Shown: piece after piece, positions 34,355 through 44,775 of the stretch
How the letters are laid out: every line of letters starts with the position of its first letter
How positions within the stretch are numbered: position 1 is the first letter of the stretch
DNA from: Bedellia somnulentella
Lineage: Eukaryota; Arthropoda; Insecta; Lepidoptera; Bedelliidae
NCBI GenBank assembly: GCA_963576735.1
Contig: OY755187.1
Coordinates: 5,146,001-5,210,000 of the forward strand
DNA length: 64,000 bases
Direction of reading: 5' to 3'
The notes under the pieces: generated by a model
Databases searched by the model: none
Told to the model about the DNA's origin: nothing
Seen by the model: the letters and a program-made list of their open reading frames with translations, nothing else
Translations under genes and position numbers: made by a program

Positions 34355-34570
34355 ACCTGTGTGAAGTTGGCAGCCAAAACTGGCAGCCATTATAATACGA
34401 CCAAATTAAGAAGTAAAATACTTTTTGGTTCCATTTACCAGAATAACATGTAAATCCAAAGTATTTACTAGTTATAATGTAATATGTATCGATACTCATC
34501 CGGACATACATCCATATTCATCTGTAGACAGTGCCAAAGCCTGCAGATAAAATGAAATTAAGCATGGGAG
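34355..34570 (+). repeat. Foldback element, left unique tip
   Basis: 216 bp of non-tandem sequence, apparently identical to the inverted tip at 54270-54485. It contains GGCAGCC twice within 22 bp, which could be a terminal protein-binding pair (inference). Confidence 0.9.
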
Positions 34571-37088
34571 CCGCTCCAGAAAAACCCTCACCTCTCCTAA
34601 ACCAAGACCCGAAATACTTTGTGGTTACATTCATTGTAAAGCCTATTACATAAGTTACCAAATGATGGTATAACAAGATCCCGCTTTGCCGTCAGAGTAA
34701 AGAATATTCGACGGAGAAGATGACAGCGTATATAAGTATAAGAAATATAACGGACGCTCCAGAAAAATCGTCACTTCTCCTAAACCAAGACCCGTAACAC
34801 TTTGTGATTACATTCATTGTGAAGCTTATTACATAAGCTATCAAATGATGGTATAACAATATCCCGCTTTGCCGTCAGAGTAAGGAATATTCGACGGAGA
34901 AGATGACAGCGTATACAAGTATAAGAAATATAACGGCCGCTCCAGAAAAATCGTCACTTCTCCTAAACCAAGACCCGTAACACTTTGTGGTTACATTCAT
35001 TGTAAAGCTTATTACATAGGCTATCAAATGATGGTATAACCGTATCCCGCTTTGCCGTCAGAGTAAGGAATATTCGACGGCGAAGATGACAGCGTATACA
35101 ACTGTAAGAAATATAACGGCCGCTCCAGAAAAATCGTCACTTCTCCTAAACCAAAACCCGGAACACTTTGTGGTTACATTCATTGTAAAGCTTATTATAT
35201 AAGCTATCAAATGATGGTATAACCGTATCCCGCTTTGCCGTCAGAGTAAGGAATATTCGACGGCGAAGATGACAGCGTATACAACTGTTAGAAATATAAC
35301 GGCCGCTCCAGAAAAATCGTCACCTCTCCTAAACCACAAGCCGTAACACTTTGTGGTTACATTCAGTGTAAAGCTTATTATATAGGCTATCAAATAATGG
35401 TATAACTGTATCCCGCTTTGCCGTCAGAGTAAGGAATATTCGACGGAGAAGATGACAGCGTATACAAGTATAAGAAATATAACGTCCGCTCCAGAAAAAT
35501 CGTCACCTCTCCTAAACCAAGACCCGTAACACTTTGTGGTTGCATTCATTGTAAAGCTTATTACATAGGCTATCAAATAATGGTATAACCGTATCCCGCT
35601 TTGCCGTCAGAGTAAGGAATATTCGACGGCGAAGATGACAGCGTATACAACTGTAAGAAATATAACGGCCGCTCCAGAAAAATCGTCACCTCTCCTAAAC
35701 CACAACCCGTAACACTTTGTGGTTACATTCATTGTAAAGCTTATTATATAGGCTATCAAATAATGGTATAACTGTATCCCGCTTTGCCGTCAGAGTAAGG
35801 AATATTCGACGGAGAAGATGACAGCGTATACAACTGTAAGAAATATAGCGGCCGCTCCAGAAAAATCGTCACCTCTCCTAAACCAAGACCCGTAACACTT
35901 TGTGATGACATTCATTGTAAAGCTTATTACATAAACTATCTAATTATGGTATAACCGTATCCCGTTTTGCCGTCAGAGTAAGGAATATTCGACGGCGAAG
36001 ATGACAGCGTATACAACTGTTAGAAATATAACGGCCGCTCCAGAAAAATCGTCACCTCTCCTAAACCAAAACCCGTAACACTTTGTGGTTACATTCATTG
36101 TAAAGCTTATTATATAAGCTATCAAATGATGGTATAACCGTATCCCGCTTTGCCGTCAGAGTAAGGAATATTCGACGGAGAAGATGACAGCGTATACAAC
36201 TGTAAGAAATATAGCGGCCACTCCAGAAAAATCGTCACTACACCTAAACCAAGACCCGTAACACTTTGTGGTTTCATTCATTGTGAAGCTTATTATATAA
36301 GCTATCAAATAAAGGTATAACCGCATCCCGCTTTGCCGTCAGAGTAAGGAATATTCGACGGAGAAGATGACAGCTTATACAACTGTAAGAAATATAACGG
36401 CCGCTCCAGAAAAATCGTCACCTCTCCTAAACCAAGACCCGTAACACTTTGTCATTACATTCATTGTAAAGCCTATTATATAAGCTATCAAATGATGGTA
36501 TAACCGTATCCCGCTTTGCCGTCAGAGTAAGGAATATTTGACGAAGAAAATGACAGCGTATACAACTGTAAGAAATATAACGGCCGCTCCAGAAAAATCG
36601 TCACCTCTCCTAAACCAAGACCCGTAACACTTTGTGATTACATTCATTGTAAAGCCTTTTACATAAGCTATAAAATAGTGGTATAACAGTATCCCGCTTT
36701 GGCGTCAGAGTAAGGAATATTCGACGGAGAAGATGACAGCGTATACAACTGTAAGAAATATAGCGGCTGCTCCAGAAAAATCGTCACTACACCTAAACCA
36801 AGACTCTTAACACTTTGTGGTTACATTCATTGTAAAGCTTATTACATAAGCTATCAAATGATGGTATAACCGTATCCCACTTTGCCGTCAGAGTAAGGAA
36901 TATTTGACGAAGAAAATGACAGCGTATACAACTGTAAGCAATATAACGGCCGCTCCAGAAAAATCGTCACCTCTCCTAAACCAAGACCCGTAACACTTTG
37001 TGATTACATTCATTGTAAAGCTTATTACATAAACTATCAAATAATGGTATAACAATATCCCGTTTTGCCGTCAGAGTAAGGAATATTC
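34571..37088 (+). repeat. Left arm: 183-bp tandem repeat, about 13.8 copies
   Basis: The unit starts CCGCTCCAGAAAAATCGTCA; successive starts are at 34571, 34754, 34937, 35120, 35303 and 35486. The outermost units carry private variants shared with the right arm's outermost units. The array ends abruptly inside a unit at GAATATTC. Confidence 0.92.
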
Positions 37089-37445
37089 CCATTTGATATG
37101 ACTAGTCCAATGACATGTTTGACATTTAAACACAGGAGTACTTTGTTCTGTAAACTCGGAACCACATATTTAACAAACACTTATCATGCTCTCACTATTT
37201 TGTAATAATAAACATTTTAATTTTTTTCGGTATTCATTAATATTAGTATACTCCAATAAAGACTCGCCAGATAGAAATTGTAAAAAGAAGTAAATAATAA
37301 AAATTCCACAATTATATGCATCTTCTTGTAAAATATGTTTTTCCAGCTTAACTATGAAATTTATGACCACACCTTTTTGAGCGAACACGTTTTCAAGTGT
37401 TTTTTGTAAGAATTTATCAATATATTTTCATTTCCTATTATATGT
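37089..37445 (-). pseudogene. Foldback centre: Ulp1-like (C48) protease tail plus Cys-rich stretch, broken
   Basis: On the minus strand a frame is open from just after a TGA near 37430 to TAA at 37170-37172. It contains HILQEDAYNCGIFIIYF. Q-x3-x-x-C-G matches the end of the Ulp1/SENP catalytic domain, with the oxyanion Gln and the nucleophile Cys. In the same frame beyond the stop it continues ICGSEF, TPVFKCQTCHW, a C-x2-C pair resembling a PHD/RING-type zinc finger, with the stop falling between the first two Cys. The His-Asp part of the protease is absent. SUMO or ubiquitin-like protease domains occur in several transposon groups. A cellular origin cannot be excluded. Confidence 0.65.
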
Positions 37446-38496
37446 TGTAACGTTACGTGTCTTAAGTCTTAATCCCCTTATGGAAATAAAACCTAAGACA
37501 CGAAACGCGGAGAGCAAGGAGACTAATAAAACAAGAAAGAAGTTACACCAGTCTATTAAAAATTAGATGTACACAATACAAAAATATTACAAGAAGGAAT
37601 TATATAAAATAAATATAACTAAATAACGATACTGATGCGATTCCAAACTTCCACGTTCTGGCTAGAGCAAAGGTATTAGTAATCTCCAAAACCAGTAGTA
37701 TAGCCGGCGAAATCAAAGGTCCAGATATCAATCTTTGATGATTTTTAGTCCACAAGCCAATGAGACCAAATGATTGGTCACTTCGGAATACCACTCTGAC
37801 TGGTTTAACAAATTCTGCCAGGGTATAAAATTATATATATTATTCTTAGGTGTTTTTAAGCAAAAGGACACCAAGTAGTAAAGGTTGTTCAATATAACAA
37901 CGGTAGTAGTAGCTATCCGAAAAAATCTTCAGTAAGATATACTTTTTAAGGATCTCTTGTAGAATGATAAATCCGTTCTTCCTCCATAAAAAAACATCTT
38001 GACAATCAATCAAAAATCCTAATAGACAAATAAACTTAAAAGAAGGATTTTTTTAAAAAGAGTTTCAGTTATCATAAAAAGATGAAAACATATAAATTTG
38101 AATAAGTAAAATGTCCTAGCCTTACATTAAAAAATAAAATTAATGCCTGCGCTATCATTTTAGACAACAAAAGTGTATTAAAATTGTATCATTTAACATA
38201 ATAATATTTTAAAACTATCCTACCTTCGTACACAAACACATTGAAAATTGATAAACTAAAGAAAAGTTTAAGATAAAATAAAATTTGACAACTCTCAGCT
38301 CCGTCGTTGCCATAACAACAACAAAATAAAAACAATAACATAAACCAGAGAAATAAAAATATTATCGACAAATCGCAGAAAAATAATAAAAAGGAACTAA
38401 ACAATGATATATAACCGCAGGAGACTAACATAAAAGGAAATAAATAATAATAAAACGGATTAACAATATTTACAGGTAAGGTTTTTATATATTACA
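37446..38496 (-). repeat. 3' LTR of the gypsy element
   Basis: 1051 bp. By eye only two substitutions separate it from the other LTR (near 37472 and near 38079), suggesting a recent insertion. In element orientation it starts TGTAATATATAAAAACC, with a possible TATA box, and ends CGTAACGTTACA. Small open frames inside (37600-37794, 38189-38431) recur in both LTRs and are not genes. Confidence 0.93.
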
Positions 38497-39065
38497 TATA
38501 TTCCCCAAAGTCCCGAGAAAAAAAAAACTTTTTTTTTTTTTTTTTAATTAACAATTTCAAAATTATATATATTTTTTTTTTTACTTCCCACAAACATCCA
38601 TGAGTAATGTTCACATTCGATGACATTTACTCTTCTGTAACAAAACTGTGAACGCGATAAAGGCTTATTTATTCAGAGTTATCAACCGCTCTCTCTTTAC
38701 TGAAATCCTAATAAATTACGTGATATAGGCTTATTTATTCAGAGTTATCAACCGCTCTTGTAAATAAAAACAAAACATTAGTTTAAGTTTGTTCAATTAA
38801 ATCAAACTATCTGAGAAAATAAAATAGAACTAAATGTCCTATGATAAGTTGTAAGTATTAACTAAAATCATTCAGATTACCAGTTATTCTAAATCAAAGT
38901 TAGGCAATTAAACGAAGGTTTACCCTCGTTATATTTTAAACAAGAGAATGTTTTAAGGAGATCCACCCTTACAAACTTGTTGGAGAAGTCAAGGATAGGA
39001 TTGATATTGATATACTCACTAAAGAAAAAAAATAATAATAAACTAAATAAGAAAAAATATGTATA
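38497..39065 (-). other. Gypsy 3' untranslated region and polypurine tract area
   Basis: Between the pol stop and the LTR. Holds a poly-A/poly-T stretch (38519-38543), a direct repeat of about 30 bp (GGCTTATTTATTCAGAG at 38662 and 38728) and a short purine stretch TTTGGGGAATATA abutting the LTR that could prime plus-strand synthesis. Confidence 0.55.
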
Positions 39066-42000
39066 TTAAACTTTAATGTCTTTAATGTGCCATTTACTTC
39101 TGGAACCGTTAGGATCTTCCAAAAGGTAAACAAGAGGTGAAAATTTTTCAATAACTTTACATTTCAGGAATTTTGGAGCAAGTTTTGAGCTGAAATAATT
39201 TCCTGCATTACTTTGGACATAGTTCTTACGCCAAACTACGTCTCCAATACTATACTCCTTGACAGATCGACGTGTGTTGTAATGAGAAGAGTTTTTTAAG
39301 TGAGAATTATATAAAGCGACCTGAACTTTATCAAAAACTGAAGAGATATGACCAATATTTCCCGCATATATATCTCTGGGAAGAAAAACTAACTCATCTA
39401 AATTATTGAATTGGGTATAAAGCGAGCCACAGGTGATAATTTCACGACCAAAAACAAGGAAAGAAGGACTGTAACCAGTAGTGGAGTTAACAGTATTATT
39501 CATGGCAGCTTGTATTATTGGTAAATGAATATCCCAGGATCTTTGATCATCACTAACAAGTGATGCAAGAGCTGTTAGAATAGTTTTATTATACCTTTCT
39601 GTGGGATTTACTTGAGGACAATAACGGGGTGTAAAAGATTTAAAAGGAATATTATATTTATCTAATAACCTATGAAATTCATGACTTTGAAAATGAGAAC
39701 CATTATCCATAATAACAGTTTGAGGTACACCGTGTACGAGAAAAACAAAATTTTCCAAGTTAGAAATAATATTTGCAGATGTTGCTCTTTTCAATGGGAA
39801 CAGAAGTGAATATTTCGTAAACAAACAATTAACAACAAGAATATATTGATTACGTCGACGGGACATTGGAAGTGGTCCGATCAAATCTAAAGATAGTGAT
39901 TGAAAAGGTCTAGAACAAATTTTTGGTTTCCCCATAATCCCATAAGGCGAATGATTTGAGTGCTTGAAAGCAAGACATGTTTCACATTTGCCAATAAAAT
40001 TTGAAATATCTTTAAACATTCCAGACCAATAATATAAAAGACTTAATTTCTTATAAGTCTTAAAAATACCTAAATGAGGAGAAGTCAGGGAGCCATGTGT
40101 AGCACTAATAAGTGATTCACGTTCCATAGGATTTGGAACGATTTTCCAAATAAAATCATCAGAAATAGAATCAGAGTTTGAACAACAGCGAAGAAGCTTG
40201 TTATTTTTGATACAATAGTTTGGATACTGTTCCGGGTTATTTTGACAACCAAGAAAAAGTTTGTTGAAGCGTTCAGTAACTGTAGAGTTTATACTAACAT
40301 CAACAGGAGCCACTTTATTTAAACAATCGACCTTGTCAGGAATACCTTTAAAGCGAGAAAGTAAATCAGGTACGACATTTTCCTTTCCTTTCTTGTGTTT
40401 AAGAACAAAATTAAAAGTAGAGAGGCGAAGAGACCAACGAGCTAATCTACCTGTAGGATTGGAAAGATTCAAAAACCATTTTAGTGCTGAATGATCAGAG
40501 AATACAGTAAATTGTTTGCCATTATCCAAATAGCAACGCCAGTGTTCTAAAGCAGTAATAACCGCTAGAGTTTCTCTTTCCGTAACGGAATAGTTTCTCT
40601 CATGGTTATTAAGAGAGCGACTCATGTAGGCTATAACCACTTCTTTGTCGTCTTTCATCTGAGTAAGCATGGCACCGATACCAAAATTAGAAGCATCGCA
40701 ATGAACTGCAAAAGGAAGGTTAAAATCCGGACAAGACAGTATAGGAGCTGTGACTAAAAATTCTTTTAATTTCATAAAAGCGGAGTCAGCATCAGGAGAC
40801 CATACAAACTTAGGAGCGTTTTTACCAGAAGAAGTAAGTTTACTTAGAGGAGCAGCAATAGTACTAAAATTGGGTATAAATCTGCGGAACCAACTACAAG
40901 TTCCTAGAAATCTTCTAACTTCTTTTCTGTTTTTAGGAGTGGGAAAATCTAAAATAGCACGAATCTTATCCGGATCGCCACGAAGACCATGCTCATCTAT
41001 AACATAACCTAGGTATTTTAATTCACTTTTGAAAAAATTACTCTTTTCAAAATTAATTGTGAGATTAGCCAAAATTAATTTATCTAGGACTTTATGTAGT
41101 AAAGCAATGTGTTCTTCAAATGATTCACTAATTATTATGACGTCATCAATATAACAGAAGACCTTATTCTCAAACTCAGGATTAAAGAGAATATCCATTA
41201 ATCTTTGTTGTGTAGCAGGTGCATTAGTGAGACCAAACGGCATTACGACAAATCTGAACATTCCTCTACCAGGACAATAAAATGCAGTCTTGTCCCGATC
41301 AGCTTCATTCAAAGGAATTTCCCAAAAAGCTTTGGCAATATCAATGCTAGAAAGGTATTTAGCCTGTCTAAGACTGTCTAAAATTTCAGTTATAAAAGGC
41401 AATTTATAAGCGTCACGACGAGTGACGGAATTAAGTTTTCTACTATCAACACAAAAACGCCATTCACCGTTTTTCTTAGGAGTAATAAGTACGGGTGATA
41501 ACCAAGGACTTTCACAATGTTCGATGACCTGTAACTCTAACATCTTATCGACTTCTTTAATGAGAGCTTTTTGTTTTTCAGGAGAAAGGCGATAACAACG
41601 TTGTTTTATAGGAAGTGCATCACCTGTATCAATTTTATGAGCTAATAAAGTTGTTCTACCTAGTTTGCCTTTTGAATCGAAAGAAATATCTTTAAAACGA
41701 GAAATAATACTATCAGCAATAAGACGTTGATCTGGAGAAAGATCAGTATAGGGAAGAATGTTTTTTTCCACCTCTAAAGTATTGACCTGCAAGGGAGTAT
41801 TAAAATTATTTAACAAAATTTTAGGAACCAAATTAAATTTTCTCCAAAAATCAACACCAAGTAAAATAGAAGTATTAATGTCAGGAAAAACATAAGCTCT
41901 AATAATTCGAGACAAATTATTAAAAGTCATAGGAATATCCATATATCCCAAAGAATTCAATTTTTCATTACTTGCAGTGGCTACCGATAAGAAATTGGAC

Positions 42001-42251
42001 TTGGAAAGAGTGTAGCCTAGTTTCAAAAACTTCAAATGAGAGTTCTTACCTAAAATTGTAATAGAACTACCGCTATCTAATAAAGCTGTAAAATAATATC
42101 CATTAATCATAATGCTAAGAAAGGGACGATTATTATCATTTTCATTAGAATAAAGAGTAGAGACGGTTTTATAACAACCAAAGAAATTATTAATGCAAGA
42201 AAGCCAATCGTTCCATTCTTTAGCATTAAAATGAGGAGATTCCAAGTCCAT
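39066..42251 (-). CDS. pol: Gypsy pol polyprotein (protease, RT, RNase H, integrase)
   Basis: 1061 codons without a stop. Domains in order: aspartic protease with LLDSGSS (about 58-63); reverse transcriptase with FRFVVMPFGLTNAPA and the YIDD catalytic motif (about 367-370); RNase H with AVHCDAS and FSDHSALKW; integrase zinc-binding region (CETC), then catalytic Asp in LDLIGPL (about 792), Asp in IMDNGSHF and Glu in NPTERYN; C-terminal SH3-like region ending KWHIKDIKV. The annotated ATG lies two nucleotides after the gag stop, in the -1 frame. Translation is more likely reached by -1 slippage at A-AAA-AAC (42257-42263) than by a new start. All key residues are present, so the copy may still encode active enzymes. 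Confidence 0.93.
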   Translation of the reverse strand: MDLESPHFNAKEWNDWLSCINNFFGCYKTVSTLYSNENDNNRPFLSIMINGYYFTALLDSGSSITILGKNSHLKFLKLGYTLSKSNFLSVATASNEKLNSLGYMDIPMTFNNLSRIIRAYVFPDINTSILLGVDFWRKFNLVPKILLNNFNTPLQVNTLEVEKNILPYTDLSPDQRLIADSIISRFKDISFDSKGKLGRTTLLAHKIDTGDALPIKQRCYRLSPEKQKALIKEVDKMLELQVIEHCESPWLSPVLITPKKNGEWRFCVDSRKLNSVTRRDAYKLPFITEILDSLRQAKYLSSIDIAKAFWEIPLNEADRDKTAFYCPGRGMFRFVVMPFGLTNAPATQQRLMDILFNPEFENKVFCYIDDVIIISESFEEHIALLHKVLDKLILANLTINFEKSNFFKSELKYLGYVIDEHGLRGDPDKIRAILDFPTPKNRKEVRRFLGTCSWFRRFIPNFSTIAAPLSKLTSSGKNAPKFVWSPDADSAFMKLKEFLVTAPILSCPDFNLPFAVHCDASNFGIGAMLTQMKDDKEVVIAYMSRSLNNHERNYSVTERETLAVITALEHWRCYLDNGKQFTVFSDHSALKWFLNLSNPTGRLARWSLRLSTFNFVLKHKKGKENVVPDLLSRFKGIPDKVDCLNKVAPVDVSINSTVTERFNKLFLGCQNNPEQYPNYCIKNNKLLRCCSNSDSISDDFIWKIVPNPMERESLISATHGSLTSPHLGIFKTYKKLSLLYYWSGMFKDISNFIGKCETCLAFKHSNHSPYGIMGKPKICSRPFQSLSLDLIGPLPMSRRRNQYILVVNCLFTKYSLLFPLKRATSANIISNLENFVFLVHGVPQTVIMDNGSHFQSHEFHRLLDKYNIPFKSFTPRYCPQVNPTERYNKTILTALASLVSDDQRSWDIHLPIIQAAMNNTVNSTTGYSPSFLVFGREIITCGSLYTQFNNLDELVFLPRDIYAGNIGHISSVFDKVQVALYNSHLKNSSHYNTRRSVKEYSIGDVVWRKNYVQSNAGNYFSSKLAPKFLKCKVIEKFSPLVYLLEDPNGSRSKWHIKDIKV

Positions 42252-42253
42252 TC

Positions 42254-43583
42254 CTAGTTTTTTGGATTGTGAGAAGATTTACAATCTGGACATTCTGTGG
42301 CCTTAAAACCTTTTTTACCACATCTAAAGCAAACAATATCTCTATTTGCTTTGCAAGTTCTTAAATGGTGACCTTGTATACGACATCTAACACAAAATAA
42401 ATTCGAAGCATTGAAGCTAAAAGTATAATTAGAGGGACGATTAGGTTGAGAAGAATGTTGAGGAGTAGGATTTAAAAGTTGAGGACGATTACATGAAGAT
42501 GTATGTGAACTGGAAAATGGTTTGTAGTTAAATTCTGAAACAATCGGATTATTATCTGGCTTGGGCTCAGAAAAATGTTTGTTTCTGTCGATAATTTCTT
42601 CACATTTCTTACAAATGTGAATTAATTCATCAATGGTGGTTATGTCTTGGAGTAAAAAATTAGAGTACATAGGCCGAATGTTTTTCATAATAATTTTGAG
42701 TTGTTCTGTCTCACTAATAGGATTAGAAAGGCGAGCAAACATACCGCTAAGAATAGATACAAAAATAACAATTGACTCATCTTTGCCCTGAGTTCTAGCC
42801 CGTATCGATGACATTAATTTATCATCATAGTCATATGAACCAAAGTGTGAAATTAGTAATTTATTGATCTCATCCCAACTTAAATTCGGGTTTCTAGTTT
42901 TCTGAAAACGAAACCAATGAAGAGCGGAATCGGAAAAAAGTTCGTATCCTAAATTGGCTAGAAGAGTTTTATTTATACCTCTAGAAATGGTAAACTCTTC
43001 AATTTTCTGCAAGAAAGAACGAGGACAAGAAGTACCATTATATGTATATTTTCTGATTTCTTTTAAACTAGGAGTGAAATCAGTTGAATGGTGAGAAAGT
43101 GACGAGGCTAAAATAGGTGCATGAGATGTTGGAGAAGGAATGTCTATCGGATGAGCGGGAATATGAGTGAGTTCAGGTGTCGGCTGTAATGTTAAATTAT
43201 TAAAGCTATTATCCAAGTCATTAAAATTACTTTTGGCTAAATTATATGCCTCTAAACAAGAATCATCTTCATCAATATCAATCCTATCGATGCGATGATA
43301 GAGATGGTTAAGGTAAGAGATGGTTAATCTTTTTAACAGACTGGCTGTTTGTGTTGGGACTGTTGATCCTTTTCTTGACGTATTCTAGAGTTTGGAATAC
43401 TTCCTCTAAATCCTCACTAACCGGTAACACCGTGTCAAGTCCGTCAGTAGGGTAAGAAATGGCTAAAGATTCTATTTGTTTCCTCAGTTGAACTAAAGTG
43501 GAGCCGGGAGTTGCCAACCTAATCTTAACCTCGTATTCCAATTCCGACTTATTAAGTAGTAAAAAATTAATAACCCTAGCCAT
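42254..43583 (-). pseudogene. gag: Gypsy gag, frameshifted by a 16-bp tandem duplication
   Basis: The ATG at 43583 opens MARVINFLLLNKSELEYEV and runs about 90 codons to a TAA near 43308. The frame then resumes in the +1 phase and stays open to TAG at 42254. At 43300-43327 a 16-bp tandem duplication (unit AGAGATGGTTAAGGTA on the plus strand) accounts for the shift. The C-terminal nucleocapsid has one complete zinc knuckle (CVRC-x4-HHLRTC) and a second in which the His is Phe (CFRCGKKGFKATEC). Without the duplication the product would be about 440 residues. The copy cannot make full Gag without a frameshift. Confidence 0.85.
42257..42263 (-). promoter_or_regulatory. Putative -1 ribosomal frameshift site A-AAA-AAC
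   Basis: On the minus strand gag ends ...CCA AAA AAC TAG GA ATG. The heptamer has the X-XXY-YYZ form in the gag frame and sits directly before the stop. Slipping back one base enters the pol frame (CTA GGA ATG GAC). A downstream stimulatory structure was not verified. Confidence 0.7.
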
Positions 43584-43702
43584 TATGAATAATAAATACT
43601 GTGTACATCTAATATAAATATGAAAAGTTAATAACGCCTAAAGGAAAACCGAAATATTACCACTATATTTTAGAATTTTGGGAATCTGGTGTAATGGGTT
43701 AT

Positions 43703-43718
43703 TATAGTTGGGCGCCAA
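43703..43718 (-). promoter_or_regulatory. Gypsy primer binding site (tRNA-Lys type)
   Basis: TGGCGCCCAACT begins 2 nt inside the 5' LTR edge on the minus strand. It resembles the 3' end complement of tRNA-Lys used by Drosophila gypsy. Confidence 0.7.
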
Positions 43719-43720
43719 TC

Positions 43721-44771
43721 TGTAACGTTACGTGTCTTAAGTCTTAGTCCCCTTATGGAAATAAAACCTAAGACACGAAACGCGGAGAGCAAGGAGACTA
43801 ATAAAACAAGAAAGAAGTTACACCAGTCTATTAAAAATTAGATGTACACAATACAAAAATATTACAAGAAGGAATTATATAAAATAAATATAACTAAATA
43901 ACGATACTGATGCGATTCCAAACTTCCACGTTCTGGCTAGAGCAAAGGTATTAGTAATCTCCAAAACCAGTAGTATAGCCGGCGAAATCAAAGGTCCAGA
44001 TATCAATCTTTGATGATTTTTAGTCCACAAGCCAATGAGACCAAATGATTGGTCACTTCGGAATACCACTCTGACTGGTTTAACAAATTCTGCCAGGGTA
44101 TAAAATTATATATATTATTCTTAGGTGTTTTTAAGCAAAAGGACACCAAGTAGTAAAGGTTGTTCAATATAACAACGGTAGTAGTAGCTATCCGAAAAAA
44201 TCTTCAGTAAGATATACTTTTTAAGGATCTCTTGTAGAATGATAAATCCGTTCTTCCTCCATAAAAAAACATCTTGACAATCAATCAAAAATCCTAATAG
44301 ACAAATAAACTTAAAAGAAGGATTTTTTTAAAAAGAGTTTCAGTTATCATAAGAAGATGAAAACATATAAATTTGAATAAGTAAAATGTCCTAGCCTTAC
44401 ATTAAAAAATAAAATTAATGCCTGCGCTATCATTTTAGACAACAAAAGTGTATTAAAATTGTATCATTTAACATAATAATATTTTAAAACTATCCTACCT
44501 TCGTACACAAACACATTGAAAATTGATAAACTAAAGAAAAGTTTAAGATAAAATAAAATTTGACAACTCTCAGCTCCGTCGTTGCCATAACAACAACAAA
44601 ATAAAAACAATAACATAAACCAGAGAAATAAAAATATTATCGACAAATCGCAGAAAAATAATAAAAAGGAACTAAACAATGATATATAACCGCAGGAGAC
44701 TAACATAAAAGGAAATAAATAATAATAAAACGGATTAACAATATTTACAGGTAAGGTTTTTATATATTACA
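43721..44771 (-). repeat. 5' LTR of the gypsy element
   Basis: 1051 bp, same length and boundaries as the left LTR. This copy should contain the active promoter; transcription would run leftward. Confidence 0.93.
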
Positions 44772-44775
44772 ATGT

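Larger units (their letters stand above)
37446..44771 (-). mobile_element. Ty3/gypsy LTR retrotransposon, nearly intact, nested
   Basis: 7326 bp on the minus strand, with 1051-bp LTRs at both ends (TG...CA in element orientation) and the 4-bp duplication ATGT (37442-37445, 44772-44775). Order in its own direction: 5' LTR (right), primer binding site, gag (frameshifted), pol, 3' LTR (left). No env ORF: the 570 bp between pol and the 3' LTR is non-coding. It sits at the junction of the foldback centre and right arm. Confidence 0.95.

Noticed and set aside
34571..37088. Tandem 183-bp units considered as a CRISPR-like array or plain centromeric satellite
   Set aside because: There are no unique spacers between units, and the arrays are bounded by inverted unique tips with target duplications, so they belong to a transposon.
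37600..38431. Small minus-strand frames in the LTR
   Set aside because: They recur identically in the other LTR and show no protein signature.
38497..39065. Possible env gene of the gypsy element
   Set aside because: The interval is AT-rich with homopolymers and direct repeats and has no long open frame.
40261..41007. Plus-strand frames over pol
   Set aside because: Antisense shadows of a clear pol coding region.
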